This document shows positions 22,944 to 36,500 of a stretch of DNA of 64,000 nt, piece after piece (within the stretch, counting starts at the first letter, position 1; each line of letters begins with the position of its first letter). Under the pieces are notes generated by a model. The model was not told the DNA's origin. It did not search any database and saw only the letters and a program-made list of their open reading frames with translations. A program made the position numbers and the translations under genes. The stretch covers positions 310,001 through 374,000 of the forward strand of contig NMRA01000105.1 in NCBI GenBank assembly GCA_002633005.1, given 5' to 3'. The DNA is from Phoronis australis. Taxonomy: Eukaryota > Phoronida > Phoronidae.

Positions 22944-23115
22944 TGTTGTGCGCCTGGCTTGCTTAATAACACTATGCGAGTTTAAAGAGCTTAGCTACTT
23001 ACGATTTCCTGGGGATCATAAACTTCGTAAAAAATGGATCAAAAACAATAACTGCACGGCGGCTAGGTGTATACCTATCGCAATCATCGGACTTCGTTGG
23101 GACGTCTGTGACAGA
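22944..23115 (+). pseudogene. Second decayed THAP-like domain, opposite strand
   Basis: CCAPGLLNN (from 22944) in one frame, then LSYLRFPGDHKLRKKWIKNN in another at about 22995-23045. The combination resembles THAP CC-P-G-C-NN followed by FP-x-D-x-LR-KW. The second zinc Cys is replaced by Leu and the frame changes. It is head-to-head with the minus-strand copy. Confidence 0.5.
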
Positions 23116-23119
23116 TAAC

Positions 23120-23985
23120 CTGCTTAATTGGCTGTTGTTTTTTTTGCTGTAAACAAGTGTTTTAATTTGCTTGTTGTTATGTTTCTCGGTGTTTTGCTAC
23201 ACAGCTGCACACCTGAAGAAAGGAGATTGTTTCGACACTACGAGCGACTCTGTATGAAGCTTTCAAACAAAAAAGTTTAGTCGTGTTTTCAACGAAGTTT
23301 GTGTGTGCTACCGAACTACCATACGCACTTGTGTATTTTTGCCAAATAAACACAAAAACACCAGGGGCAGGGTGTTAAGCTACACTCGGGTGTATTATTA
23401 CATCAGCGCCTGAGGCCATGTACTAGTAAATGTTAATTTACCCACGTGCAAATATGCACCTACCGCCTGTGAACGCGATTTAAATTTACGCACGCGTGTA
23501 AAAGCACCATTACTATTATTATTTCAGTGATCTCGTCTCTTCTTAAAGCAACACCACATCCCTTTAAAGCCTCACTTCAACGGAATTTTGTTACTTTAGA
23601 TGTATTAGGCTAACCAGATAGTCCTTTTCGTGCCATGTTGCGTCACCGCGAGATCTCAGCACAAACAACAAAAGGTTGTATTGAATAGGGGTCTGAATAG
23701 AACACCATTGCGTGTGGGTGTTATTCGTTATTTGAATTAAAAGGTGATTCTCGCGGTGACGTAGACAAACATTTCGTTACATTTAGCAATTTATGGCACT
23801 GGTGGGCTAAAAGCGATGCTCTTAACATACTGTAGGAACCAAATTTACTCGTGTTACCGTTGGAGATAGGCTTTAAACGTCCAAAACACTCGTAATGTGT
23901 AGTTTGGTATGGTCTGCTGCGGCTGCTGCCGCTGTTGAGTGAAACTTTCATGACTTTTGTATGCCACGATTTCACTGGATATGCA
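23120..23985. other. Intergenic, no gene recognised
   Basis: No supported frame or clear repeat. Confidence 0.4.
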
Positions 23986-23990
23986 CTATC

Positions 23991-24258
23991 CATGCGCGCA
24001 CCCAGCCTTTAATGTGGAGGGCTCGTATTTTCCCACGATGTGGACCTCTTACCGACAAAAAAGCCGAAGAACTAAAAAGGGGTACCTGTGAATTGTGTGC
24101 GTTTGCGCCTTTTTAGTGGACATTTTGTCTCGTTTTCTCGGACATTTTGTTTCTCTGAGGCTGACCTTTTTGTCCACCTCGCCAAATGGAGGGGGGGGGG
24201 GCNNNNNNNNNNNNNNNNNCATTCAAGCCCCCCCCCCCCCTGGGCCGGTGCGCGCATG
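23991..24258. mobile_element. MITE, family CATGCGCGCACCC, copy 2 (contains gap of N)
   Basis: Ends CATGCGCGCACCCAGCC and the complement of GGTGCGCGCATG, flanked by CTATC at 23986-23990 and 24259-24263. Opposite orientation to copy 1. Unknown bases at 24203-24219 sit between long G and C runs, a typical unresolved homopolymer hairpin. Confidence 0.85.
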
Positions 24259-24634
24259 CTATCCCCAGGTGCAATAGGCATATTTAGAACTTCGTTAGGA
24301 CAAACAACCTTTTCGGTTAACTTTGCAAAAATTTTCTGAACGCAATCCGACCACACCAAAAATTATGTGTTGTGGTATTGTCTGATATTTTCCGTGATGT
24401 CATCTAAAACATACTGGAAACGTGTTGATGAAACAAAAACTGCGACCAATATTTCGGACGTAACGATTGATATGCGACATCCAAGGTTACCACGACTAGA
24501 CCGCCAAATTTATTGTTCAAGTGATGGCCTTTAGTGGAAATTTTGCGCAATAAACGACCTGTCAACCATGAATCGGCTGCGTTCGTGTGCTAATTTCACG
24601 TATGGTTGAGAATAGGGAAACACGTGCTTTCGTT

Positions 24635-24845
24635 GGTTACCAGGTTACCAACAGAGTGGTTGCCAGGTTACCAACAGAGTGGTTGCCAGGTTACCAAGAG
24701 TGGTTGCCAGGTTACCAACAGAGTGATTACCAGGTTACCAACACAGTGGTTGCCAGGTTACCAACAGAGTGATTACAAGGTTACCAACAGAGTGGTTGCC
24801 AGGTTACCAACAGAGTGGTTACCAGGTTACCAACAGAGTGATTAA
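24635..24845. repeat. Minisatellite, 23-base unit, about 9 copies
   Basis: Units of the form ggttaccaacagagtggtt/gcca, differing at a few positions (gtgg/gtga, ttgcc/ttacc). The unit length is not a multiple of three, so the open frames across it are incidental. Confidence 0.95.
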
Positions 24846-24997
24846 CAAATCCTGTACACCTTCATTACGACTTGGCTCCAACCTCACAGTGAGATCGTCT
24901 TATTAGTTTGTAATACGTTCGAATAATTCTTGGCAAATTACTGGCTTAGTAGACGGGGCATCTGCCATTTGATAAACCACCCTTCCTCATTGAAATT

Positions 24998-25003
24998 TTT
25001 ATT
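24998..25003 (-). promoter_or_regulatory. Possible plexin polyadenylation signal AATAAA (minus strand)
   Basis: A clear AATAAA on the minus strand, about 2.5 kb after the plexin stop. If used, the 3' UTR would be about 2.5 kb. No closer canonical signal stood out. Confidence 0.3.
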
Positions 25004-27488
25004 AATGAGTGAGTTTTGCCGCAGCTCTAACGTGGGAGGCGATTGAAGTAAAAAATACCCTCCAGCTCCTAAAGCACGCATAGACGGCAAGAGATCCGTT
25101 TAGATGTTGAGAAGGGAAGTGGTGTTCTGAAGCAGCATTGAACCTTTCTGAAAAAAAACAAGTGCTTCTGTCTGAAGACTCCTGACAAACACGTGATCTG
25201 ATTTTCACCAAGCCAAGAAAACAACGTCTTCCAATACACTTTGATCATAAAAACGATTTAAACTAGTCAGTCAATAATTATCTAAACCTGTAGCAAGCCA
25301 ACTTCACCACAAATCAATTATCAATGAGTTCCACAACACAAGGTATACTGAGAATGAAACCGGTCACTGGACTCAATATTTCTGGAAGGCTGGTTCCAAA
25401 AACAATTCTGATAGTTTTGATAAGAAGATCCGTGGAAACCAAGTTCGTCCCATACATTCGAACATCGATAGATCTATTCCAGAATTTGCTGGAAAAACCA
25501 GTAGCCCAAGCAGACTAACAATACTTGCCATTGAAATACAAATGTCCCCATATAATAGTTGCACTAGTTGTGAACTCGGGATGCACACGAGCATCAGTAG
25601 AAAAACCAACTGAACCCATCAAATTTTTAACACAATTAATAGAAGATAAAAATGGTTGAAAGCGAGTATAAAGACTATATTCAAAATTTGATATGTATAC
25701 AAAACAATGGAAGAAATATAAAAATATGTATTCAACAATACATTTCATTGATCAGACTTCTCAACAACTTTAAAGATGTCATTTTTTAACACATTTCACC
25801 TTTTTCTAAGCCACTGTAAGCACTTCAGGGATACACGTACCACAAGCGAATATGAAATCCACAGCAATGTTTAACTCAAGCTTTCATAAATCCTGTATAT
25901 AAAATCAGTTTAGTAGGGTGATTATAATACAGCAATCGAGCTATTACCACAATAAAGATGACAATACGAGGTACAAAAATTAAGTTTCATCGAAGCCATA
26001 CAGTACATCATATGCACTGAAGAGCATTATGCACCGATCTCGTAACATCAAGAATAGATTACTATTGCTAGTCTTTTTACAAACATTTACACCTTCTCAC
26101 TAAGACCTACGGACATGAAACATGCAGAGATACGACTGCACATTGATATTTGAAATGTGTTTTTAAGAAAAATCTAAAACAAGGCAGTGAACATGGGACA
26201 TAGACAGTGAAAAGTGACAAAGCAAATTAAAATGAACATTTATCGAAAGATGACAAATTATTCTGTGCATAACTGTAAGCCATTTAACGCGGATAAAATC
26301 GAATCTCCAAAATACTAATGATAATTATTAAGGAAGTCTCCATGATTCGTCTCGACACAAAACCACAAGCATTGAGCAATCACAATTGTGAATTATGACA
26401 ACTGAAGTTGATTGAAAAGTCAGTTTTTAATTTATAAATAAAACCAGAGCATCGAAAAATTCATATCACACAATGACTGTTTCAAAAATAGAATAAATCC
26501 GTTTATGTCAAACTGATCCGCCCACTAAATTCTCATTCAACAATACAGACTTGCATGACACGCAATCGATTCAACTTGTTGTCATCCAATAGAGAAATAT
26601 GCAACAATTCCAGCCTTGAAGACTAATGTTGAAACATGTCACACCGCTCACAAATTGATATTGCTGCAACAAACTTTATCTAATTAAATGATTGTTCTAA
26701 TGCCTTACGTATCTGTTCAATTCACTGACCTAGTGCATATTTTAGCAACCTCAATAACAGTTAAGCACCGTCACAAGAACCGTAGGCTCACACCACAAGT
26801 CCCCACTGCTGTACAGTAAGTTAGTGGGGCACAGCCTACTTATAATTTATGCTTCAGGTCACAACCTTTGACCCAAATAGTGACAACAGTGTAGCTTGGA
26901 CTTCCAGTCTATAGACAATAGCTCCATCTACAGGTCTTGTTAAAAACTAATAATTACAAGCATGCAAAATATATACACAATAGTTGCATAGAGCCCCCAT
27001 TAAAGGCATCCAAAAATGTAACAATTTTCATTTCACACAGTAACCAGTTTATAACTGGATATTAATCCCTTCATAAGCATAGAAGTGATTTCATCAACAT
27101 ATTTACATGTCAAGTAGTCATACACTATACTATATACACGTTTCCCAGTGAGCGTAATTTTCCAAAAAATATTAAAATCAACAGTAGGGAAACAGATGTC
27201 TCAACAAACACGTAACACTCTTATTCTCTGAAGACAGGCTCAGGTCAGCATTTAACAGAGTTCAACTTCTGACACTCTTGACACTGTCTAGAGTTGCATT
27301 GTGGGTACACCGGCAGCATCCACAATATGTGGAATGGTGAAAGAACTCCCAACACAGTCCACCAGATGGTGTTGTTATACATCAGTCTCCACCAGGAGGC
27401 ACTGCCACACTTAAATCCCATAAGTTACATTACTGCACATCAATAGTGCAGGTGGCACTACTACACTGCCGTCCAAAAGGTGTCGCTA
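25004..27488 (-). other. Likely plexin 3' UTR and flank
   Basis: AT-rich, free of transposon ends and of coding frames with recognisable content. Consistent with a long 3' UTR directly after the stop at 27489-27491, but the 3' end is not proven. Confidence 0.4.
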
Positions 27489-27584
27489 CTACACCTCTGT
27501 CTCCATGCACATGTGAACTTGCTCAAGACGGTGTGAGAGGCGATTCTTTCGAGCAAATTCATCTTCTTCAAGTGTCTGATGCAG
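27489..27584 (-). CDS. PLXNA: Plexin exon P27: C-terminus
   Basis: Acceptor ttttag. Encodes [20 protein letters not shown] and [11 protein letters not shown], then TAG at 27489-27491. The position of the end relative to LRFW (148 residues) matches vertebrate plexins. Confidence 0.94.
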   Translation of the reverse strand: MHQTLEEDEFARKNRLSHRLEQVHMCMETEV

Positions 27585-30500
27585 CTAAAACAAAAGCAAC
27601 ACTTGTTATCAGAATTGTGCACACCAGGTGGTATGCGAAGGTTCCTGTAATTTAAACATGATTAAGATTAGGGTATGACCCTCAAAATTTGGCATTTTTC
27701 AAAACATCATGTCTAAGAAATGGTAGATTAGATTCATATGAAACTTTCAAATACCATACTATATGCATCTTCTACAAAATGCTGTTATGAACTGATTTTA
27801 AAATTTTCCACTTTTGCAAGAGGGGCTATCACGAATTGGACTTTTATGATTATTATGAAAAATAATCATATTCAAAGAAAATGCAACATCATTTTTGTGA
27901 TTTCGTATTGAACATTTATATCAAACAAAATTTGGTCATGTTATTGTTATAGAGGTACCTTTCTTTTCTTCTAGTTATTACGAAAAAGACATGCTCATGA
28001 TACTAAATAAATAGCAGATGGGTATTAAGTCAAAACTAAAATTCTACAGGATTTCTACTTTCAGAAAATGTACACTTTTACTGTCAGTTAAAATGCAGTT
28101 TTGTTGACATTTGGCTAAATATAAAATACACCGACAAGTCCACGAGGTCCTGCATAACCGTAATTGAGAAATTCATGGTCTGACAGATTTAAGTGCTACC
28201 CTTTGGTAACGTTCAGCACATTTTGACTGATGAACTGAACAGAAGACGTATTACGCCAAAGTTGTTCCACGAACGTGATTGCTCAGCAATGAACAGATGG
28301 CCCACTGCATAGCGACAAACAAGGATCTCCAGTGAGATTTACCGAGAAGTTTATAATATACAGTGCTAATGAGCATACAACTACCAATCCAGAGACACAC
28401 AAACACTTAGACAGACTGCAGTCAGTCGTAACTTACATGGTCATTGTACTTGGTGGCGTATTTGTACAGTTCATTGAGGGCTGCCAACGTGTTGAATTCA
28501 CTCTGGTGCATCTGAAACACAATACAGGATTAGAGGTATGTCTGTGTCCACAACATACAGATGGAACCAATCTGGTTTTGATTCCTTTCTCAGTCAAGTC
28601 CCATCCACTCGCAGCCTGCCCTAGAACGACTTGCACTAGTGCAACTTTCAAGCGGAGCGTCCACACACACCTGCACATACCATGACTAGGGTAAGGCGAA
28701 AGTTGGCGATCTGCGCGTGACAATGAACAGCTGATGCAAATACAGGGTGCAAAGAAAAACCTTGTGTATGTAACAGCAGCTGTAATTACTTCTGCCTTGT
28801 CCCAGGTTTGCGGCCTCACAGGAATTATAAGTGGCCAAGTTACCCTAGAACACGTCACCCCACCTCGATAAGGTGGAGGGAGTTGTCACAAGTGGGGAAA
28901 GTTGTACTACTTTAAATCGCATCTAGACAGCCCCTACACCTAGCGACAACTCGTTTCAGGAGTAACTTGTTCTAAGACAAGTTTGTGTGTGGACGGCATG
29001 TGAAACGAGAAGTGATTTTCGGAATTAGTGATAACCGACAGCATCTTATTGTACAAGCCCAGACTTGAAGGGTTGACTTGTCTCAGTAATTCATTTTATG
29101 TGACAAACTGTGCAGACTAATGTTAGGACAAAACGAACCCAGTTACACCAGTTTGGCTGTGTTGCCTGGAATTCATGCATACATAATGTCAGCCAATAGG
29201 GTGCATGCTACACATATGAGTTCTGTTCTGATGATACTTGAGAGAAAGCAAGATCACGCAAGACCACCAACAATCACGGGGGTGAAAGAGGAGTGTTTAG
29301 CAAAATGCTTTGGACCTTCCTAGCCTACTCTAGCAAAATGGCAGCCATTAAATGATTAATCAGTCAGGTCAGAATGTTGCATTATGGGATGCAACTCACT
29401 GTTTCTGTTCTTTAAGCGAGCAAGTTGCGATGTCTTGGGTTTGTGAGAGATGTCCTCCTACACGTGCAGAAACTTCAGTGTAAGCTATTTTTGAATGGGC
29501 ATTGAAATGGCTTGACAGAGTACTTGCAAAGCACCAGGGATAGAGTTAACATGTGTCTCTCTCTCTGTAAAGAAATATGGCCAACATCACATAAGACTTA
29601 CCCTGGACTCTTCAGCGAGCAATGCGTTCATGTCTTGGTCGCTTATTGCTGGCATCAGTTTAATATCTTGATAGTATCTGCAACAAGACATTACATTCAT
29701 CTCTTAGTTGTCACACGCAATTTTGGATCTATTTCCTTCTTACTCCCTAGCTTATGACACAAGATTTATGACAATTTCTAAATGCTGACCATTATCATTT
29801 GTCCTCGTGAAGAAATGACGCAAACAAATATAAATAAAGTCTTCTGGAACCATGTGGCCAGAGAAATAAAGTAGGTCCTGTCGACTAAACTATAAATTGT
29901 CCCATCAACGTCTGCTTTAGTTTATTCAATATTCTGGGTGAAGGATGAATACAGATTAGGTTTAAATTAAAATCAAAGTTAGATTCCTTCTGTTCAGTAC
30001 ACCCCCCACCCCCCCCNCCCCCCCCCCCGTGACGTGAGAACGAAGCTTACCTTTCCACCCACTTCTTGTACTTTGGAATGTCTTTGGCGTACAGTAGCTT
30101 GGTGGCGGGAGAGTCCTTGCCCAGTCTATGGTCGCTCATGGAGCACGAGTCCATAAATGTCTGCGCCACCACAGATAGACAGCTGTCCACTATGCTGGAC
30201 TTGTAGACATCAAACACAAAGTTAGGGTTCTTGATCACATTCACCCAGAACCTCAGTGGAAGACTGCAACGAGAGAATTTAGTTGAGAAAACATTCTTAA
30301 GCCATCTGGTAGTAAAGTTTCTTTGAGTTGTAAGAACGATTAGGGAAATTGTCATTTCACTGTATTCTCGGTATTGAGTATTCACTTTCAAATCAAAGAA
30401 AACAAAGAATGAATTGGTAACTAAATAAAACAGTAACAATGATAAACCAGACTTGGTGTTTACTATAAGTATATTGTAAAAAACCCAGGTTTAGTCCACC

Positions 30501-33500
30501 TGCCAAGGTATTAGGGCACGTAATGACTTTTCATTACTAGTTTCATTTAACTAATCAGACCATCTTACTGCAGAGTCGACTGACCTATTTGACTTCCATG
30601 TATGCACCGTTTCTGGATCTGTGATACTATGCAGCAAGGCTTGGTCGTCTAGGAAGTCGAATAGATACTTTATGGCTAGTGGTAGGGCACTCCCTCTGTG
30701 GGCGGTACTAAACAATGTTTCAAATAGGTCGTCAACAAACTGTTGCAAAGTTCCCTGAAACAAAATGAACAAGCACTCAATACGCTGATAATTCTCAGAA
30801 TGTACAATATACAAATACAAATACACAAGTGCTCAAATGGCTCAAAAATGAAAGCTGAGAAAATGATAAAGCAATGATCCCTAATACACAGTATGGGAAT
30901 GAAATGGATATTCACAAGTCAACTCAATGAAACAAGGTTACGACAACCATCATTTAGTGAAAGATCGTTCATTTCGATTGAATATCTACTACAATAGATC
31001 AGAACGCATCTGATCTTCAGACGATTTCTATGTCCAGTGTAATTTGACTTTCAAAGTATTTGACTCATTTGAAGGACCTCAGAGTCGGGTTAACGCACAG
31101 ACATTTATCATGCAGGAATAATTCTAGAGAGTCCAGATTTGGAACTAAATAAGAAGGCATGCCGGCAATAGTAGAGTACTTACAGGCTGAACATTTAAAA
31201 GCGATTCTCCCGAATAAGAAATGACCACGTAATAAAATATATCATTCTTAACACCGGTTCTCAAGAAAGCAAAAATTTGCTTAAAACCTCACCTAAGTTG
31301 TACAATGGACACCTTAAATACATAGGAGAACAACCAAGAGACAAGTAACACAAACAACCAAAGTTGAGCAAGATAATGACAACAGATATTTTAGAGTTAA
31401 AAATAAAAATGTTTGGCAGAAAACATATTGTGGATCAACTTAGCATGCACGGTGCTGCAGCCCTAGTAAAATGCATGTAAACAATCTTGGTGCAATTTGA
31501 CCTTTCAAGGTCAACTGGAGGTCATTTACTCACAATAAAAATCCCTCTTTGGATCTGACAGGAGCGCAAGCGGAGAAAACAAAATTAACATAATTTGAGC
31601 AAAGCTGCCAAAGGAAGAGAGGGATGACCTCAACTGACCTCAATAACTGTTTTGCCAAAATAGTGTTATAATTATGGCAACATAATCAGAACAAAATGAC
31701 TTTCTATTCAGTTGTGTTGTCCTCAATATAACAGACAGCATGGACTAAACTGCAGGAACAAATTCACAATGCCACTAGACGTCGGAAGCAGGACAAAAGG
31801 CATAAGAACAACAAAATCCTATTCTATTTCTGTGCAGACAGCAGACATCCCATCATGCAATGCACTTCACAGGACAAACAAGACCAAACACAGAACAATT
31901 TTTCACTAACTAAATATGTTTTTTATATTTTAATTTTGTGACTTTTTTGAATTACGAACTGTTGAAAAGCTAATGGAAACACCATACACACATGCACAAT
32001 AAGCACTTAAGTTACTATGGACTGATTCTTAGCTTTCTCAGCAGTACTAGTACCTTCAACGTTACCCATTGAGAAACGAATACCAAGTTGGCACTCACTG
32101 AGGCTAATTATAAATAGGTCAGGTGAATAATTGGTACCTTTGTAGCCAGCAAACGAGTCAGGTAGATTTCAGAGACCATCTTTGACCCCCTCTCACCTTC
32201 CTTCTGGACATCAGAATCTTGAGGTTTCACCTGAAAAATTAGAGTCGAAATTGACCGTTGCCCACGAAAAGAGATTATGATGTAAGCAAACCAATTGTAA
32301 TCTGATTAGAACCACTGGGCGCTATGCTTAAACTCTAAGTACTGGAAGTAATGATATCGCAGAATTGCGCACCACTTTCCCACTGGTAGCACTGTGCTGG
32401 TTCAGTCGGGTCAACGGGCTAAGACATGTGATTGGTTTGCAGCTAGGAGTCATCATCAAAATCCAATCAGATGACTTAAACAGTCCACCAATCAGGGATC
32501 AGAAACACGTATGGTAACCTGGTCTTGTCAACTCAGATGGGTACTGGGGCACCAATTGGGGGTGTGTTTACAAGTTAGCAGGTAACCTAATGCTTCATTA
32601 AGTTTTAGCAAGGTGTCGTACATGTAAACAGACTTTAGACGAAAACAAAATTCTATCAATTTACAAAACCAAATCTTAAAAAAAATAAAAATTATAGAAA
32701 AATGCAATCATCGTAAAAAAGGTGTTTTATGAAACTTGGAACCAAAAGGTACCATACATTAGCATACAAATTAGGGTAAATATCAACTTGTATGAATGGG
32801 TCATGAATGGAACATTGAACTTTCAAGTAACCTTACTTGTCATTGCATTAGCAGTTACTGTAAGTAAAAAGTCATAAAAAGTTACTTATAGATGACACTC
32901 ATGAAAACAATGCTCTTGACAATTGTAACTAACAGAAATGAAGTGCATAAATGAGTACAACGTCAATGTCAAGGATGGTATGATATGATACTTACTAAGT
33001 GGTATAGCTTGCTGCCAGCCTCGACGTCAAGGTTACTGGAGTTAGGCGAGCGAATGTGACTCATGGACGGACTGCTTGTTAAATAACTGTTGTCATACTC
33101 TCGACTACGCATTGAACGGTCCGAGATGCCCGAGTGATTATACTGCTGTTGCTTGGTAACCAGTGACATGATGGCGTTGTCAGGAACCTGTGGAGAGATT
33201 ACCACATTAGTCAGTGGGATAGCATCATCAACAGAGCTGTCAAGGACTATTGCTAATACAAACAGAATGCAGGCAAAAATTTGTTGAACACACAACAATG
33301 TTCAAGTTTAATAATTTTTCACATTCGCTTGAGCTCTTTGTATTGAGCTTCTATGTAATGACTACCACACATTACCCTATAATGCTGTAGTGTACTGACC
33401 CTCTATGTAATGACTACCACACATTACCCATAATGCTGTAGTGTATTGAGCCTCTATGTAATGACTACCACACATTACCCATAATGCTGTAGTGTATTGA

Positions 33501-36500
33501 CCCTCTATGTAATGACTACCAAACAGTCTAGCGCCTTACACCATAATGCTGTAGTGTATTGGCCCCCTATGTAATGACTATCAAACAGTACAGCACCTTA
33601 CCCCATAATGCTGTAGTGTATTGACCCTCTATGTAATGACTACCAAACAGTACAGCACCTTACCCCATAATGCTGTAGTGTATTGGCCACCCTATGTAAT
33701 GACTATCAAACAGTACAGCACCTTACCCCATAATGCTGTAATGTATTGACTCTCTTATAACCACCATCATCTGACTTAGTACTCATTCTGTCCTCATCCT
33801 GGAGGGTGACCCGGCCTTGCGCCCCTGTGTGCCATTCTAAGGGATCAAAGAATAGAACTTATGAACAAACAGCTAGCATGGTCAAACTATGTGAACATGA
33901 AGTGAAGCTGACAAACGGCACGTCTTCTTCGAGACGGACGTTCTTCTACACTGACAGGATTTCTAATGCACCATGTGTAAAGTGTAAAAAATGGACAGAG
34001 TAGATACACATCACATTCCCCAAACTCGGCACCCTTTGTCAAAATAAGAATTCTTTCTCTTTAATCCATTTCCACAGACTATTTGTAGTTGATATCAAAG
34101 TTTTGTATAATAAACTTTGGTGTTCTGAAACTTGTCATGAATATCAAAGCACAGTGCTGTGAGTAGTTGAATCAAAACTAAAATAAACCAGACCAAATGA
34201 GATGACTTACAAGGGCAACTGGACTAATTATCAACACATATTTTTGTGACCAAAGATAAAGAATCAAAGCTTTGCACCACCCTGACATTTAGCACCATAT
34301 TTTGAAGTATCAAAACAATAACGATGACTGATGAGCGCCATCTGTAACACATGGCGTTAACCTGAGGCATCTGCATCAACCACATTCAGGCTGACCTACC
34401 TAAGTCAAGTTCATCCTTGGAATGCCGACTGGAGAAGGGTGCGTTCTTATAGATGGCATCCAATATCTTCTCCTTCACCTGGGATATGGTGTCCGCGTCA
34501 AGCACTTTGACTGGGTGCTGTTGGCTGTTGTAAGTCTCTGCCTCTATCACATAGATGGTCTGTAAATGGAAGTGGGAGTGGTCAGAGCAGGAGTGGGAGT
34601 GGCCAGAGTAGGAGAGAGAGTAATCAGAGATTGAGTAGGAGTGGTCAGAACAGCAACTGGAGTAGCGATTGTCAATTATAGAAACATTATGAAGGTAATT
34701 CACAGCTCCTCAGACATTAAGTTGAGCCCAAGTTCAGGAATCATGGTTTACCTATCTACTAATTAGAGAAATCTGCCAGAGGGCCCTGGCAACAGCATTT
34801 ATTATCAACAAAAGGCAATCTTCAGTTTATGACAATTCTCCTCTTAAATGATGACAACTAACGAAAGTTTGAATATACACATTATAAATCAGTTTTACAA
34901 TTAGGGCTGTTCCAGCAAAATCTGTATGGGAGGGGGGGGAAGGCACTTTTATTTCGTACCCACCGCCCATATTTTTCATTTATTTCTCCAACCCATGACC
35001 CATAATTTTTTAATTATTTTTAATAGGTTAAAATATAAAATCCAACACTTGCAAACAAATTGCCTCCAGGAGGACCTGTTAAGAACTTAGATGATTGACA
35101 GACAAGAACTAGTTGTCTTGTCCAATATTGTCAAAAATTAAAGTAGCCTGTGAACAATACTTTTGGCAGCCACCAGGTGTCTCTGTTCACCATGTGTCTA
35201 TAATTTCAATGAACATTTTTTCAATTATAAGGATCTATGAATCTCAAACTGTCTCCACAAACTCTTTTATACTTCTATGTCAAGTGAATATTGGAACTTG
35301 TTTATCTTACTCCTCATACTTTTTATTTAAAAATCATCAATTTTCTTATATGTGTTAACACCAGTTTAGTGTTGCATAACTTTTCAATTCAATAGGACTG
35401 CAGACAAGCACTTGGCTCAAATCAAGTTGCCCATGACTTGATTAATGGCTTAGTGAACATATTGCACTCTGTTCACTGGCAATATGGGCTTTTTTGTATT
35501 GGGATAAGTTGGGATATATGCCAATCGCATTTTTTGAGTTTTGATTTCTTTGGAGATGTGTTGGCTGAATTAACCAACCTGTCAAGGTTAACAGATCAAA
35601 AAATACCACCCATTTTTAATGCATCACTTCTTACAGGAACGACCACCCATAATTTGAGTTTTTTTCTGAAGACCACCACCCATGAATTTTTATTTCTACT
35701 GCCGTCCCCCCCCTCCCACATGGATTTTACTGGAACAGCCCTTAAGAATATATGATGGAATTGTTATCAAATACAACAAAATAATGATTAAGAACTTTCT
35801 ATGTGTTGCTACAACCATATTTCCCACACAAAAAAATTATGGCAAAAATATGCATCAGCCAAACAGTGGAGAAAACTGTTGCTGAAATAGTATTAACAAG
35901 TCTCAGCATATAATACTGTTGCAGCCCTTACCAAGGTTTTGTACTCCATCTGCTGCCTGATGAGTTTGTCCTCACTCAGGGAGTACTTGGCCTCGCCAGT
36001 CACCGCATCAATGGGACCTTTCTCCACTTGCTGCTTGATGGCACGGAACAACATGAACAGAGGTTCACCAGCGCACTCCTGAGGGAATAAATGAACAAGA
36101 TGAACAACAGTTCACCAGCACACTTCTGAGGGGAATGAATGAACGAGATGAACGGCAGTTCACCAGCACACTTCCAAGGGGAATAAATGAACAAAACCAA
36201 CAGAGGTTCACCAGTGCACTCCTAAGGGAATAAATGGACAAGATGAACAGCAGTTCACTCCTCAGAAGATAAATGAACTCGAGCACTTCAGTGAGACTAA
36301 GAGAACAAGATGAACAGTGGTTCACCTGCCCAATACTGAGGAAACAGCACAAGAATGTGGGTTTTTGGGTATCAAGATCAGAGAACTTTTCTACCTTTTA
36401 CTCATATAAAACATCAAAACATTATATTGAAGTATTTTATTACCAGGAATATTAAAGAAAAATTCCAGATGTCATTCCAATATGACCAATCAATATAACC

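Noticed and set aside
24587-24845. Open frames encoding a repetitive peptide
   Set aside because: Product of a 23-base minisatellite lacking stops; the unit is not a multiple of three and there is no gene context.
33349-33836. CRISPR-like array
   Set aside because: Regular repeats, but repeat and spacer are both copies of the exon/donor unit, and the genome is animal.
35932-36352. Minus-strand open frames of 66-95 codons extending upstream of plexin exon P18 (36000-36200 and 36065-36352)
   Set aside because: They arise from the tandem junction repeats in the intron; the exon itself begins at the acceptor at 36079-36080.
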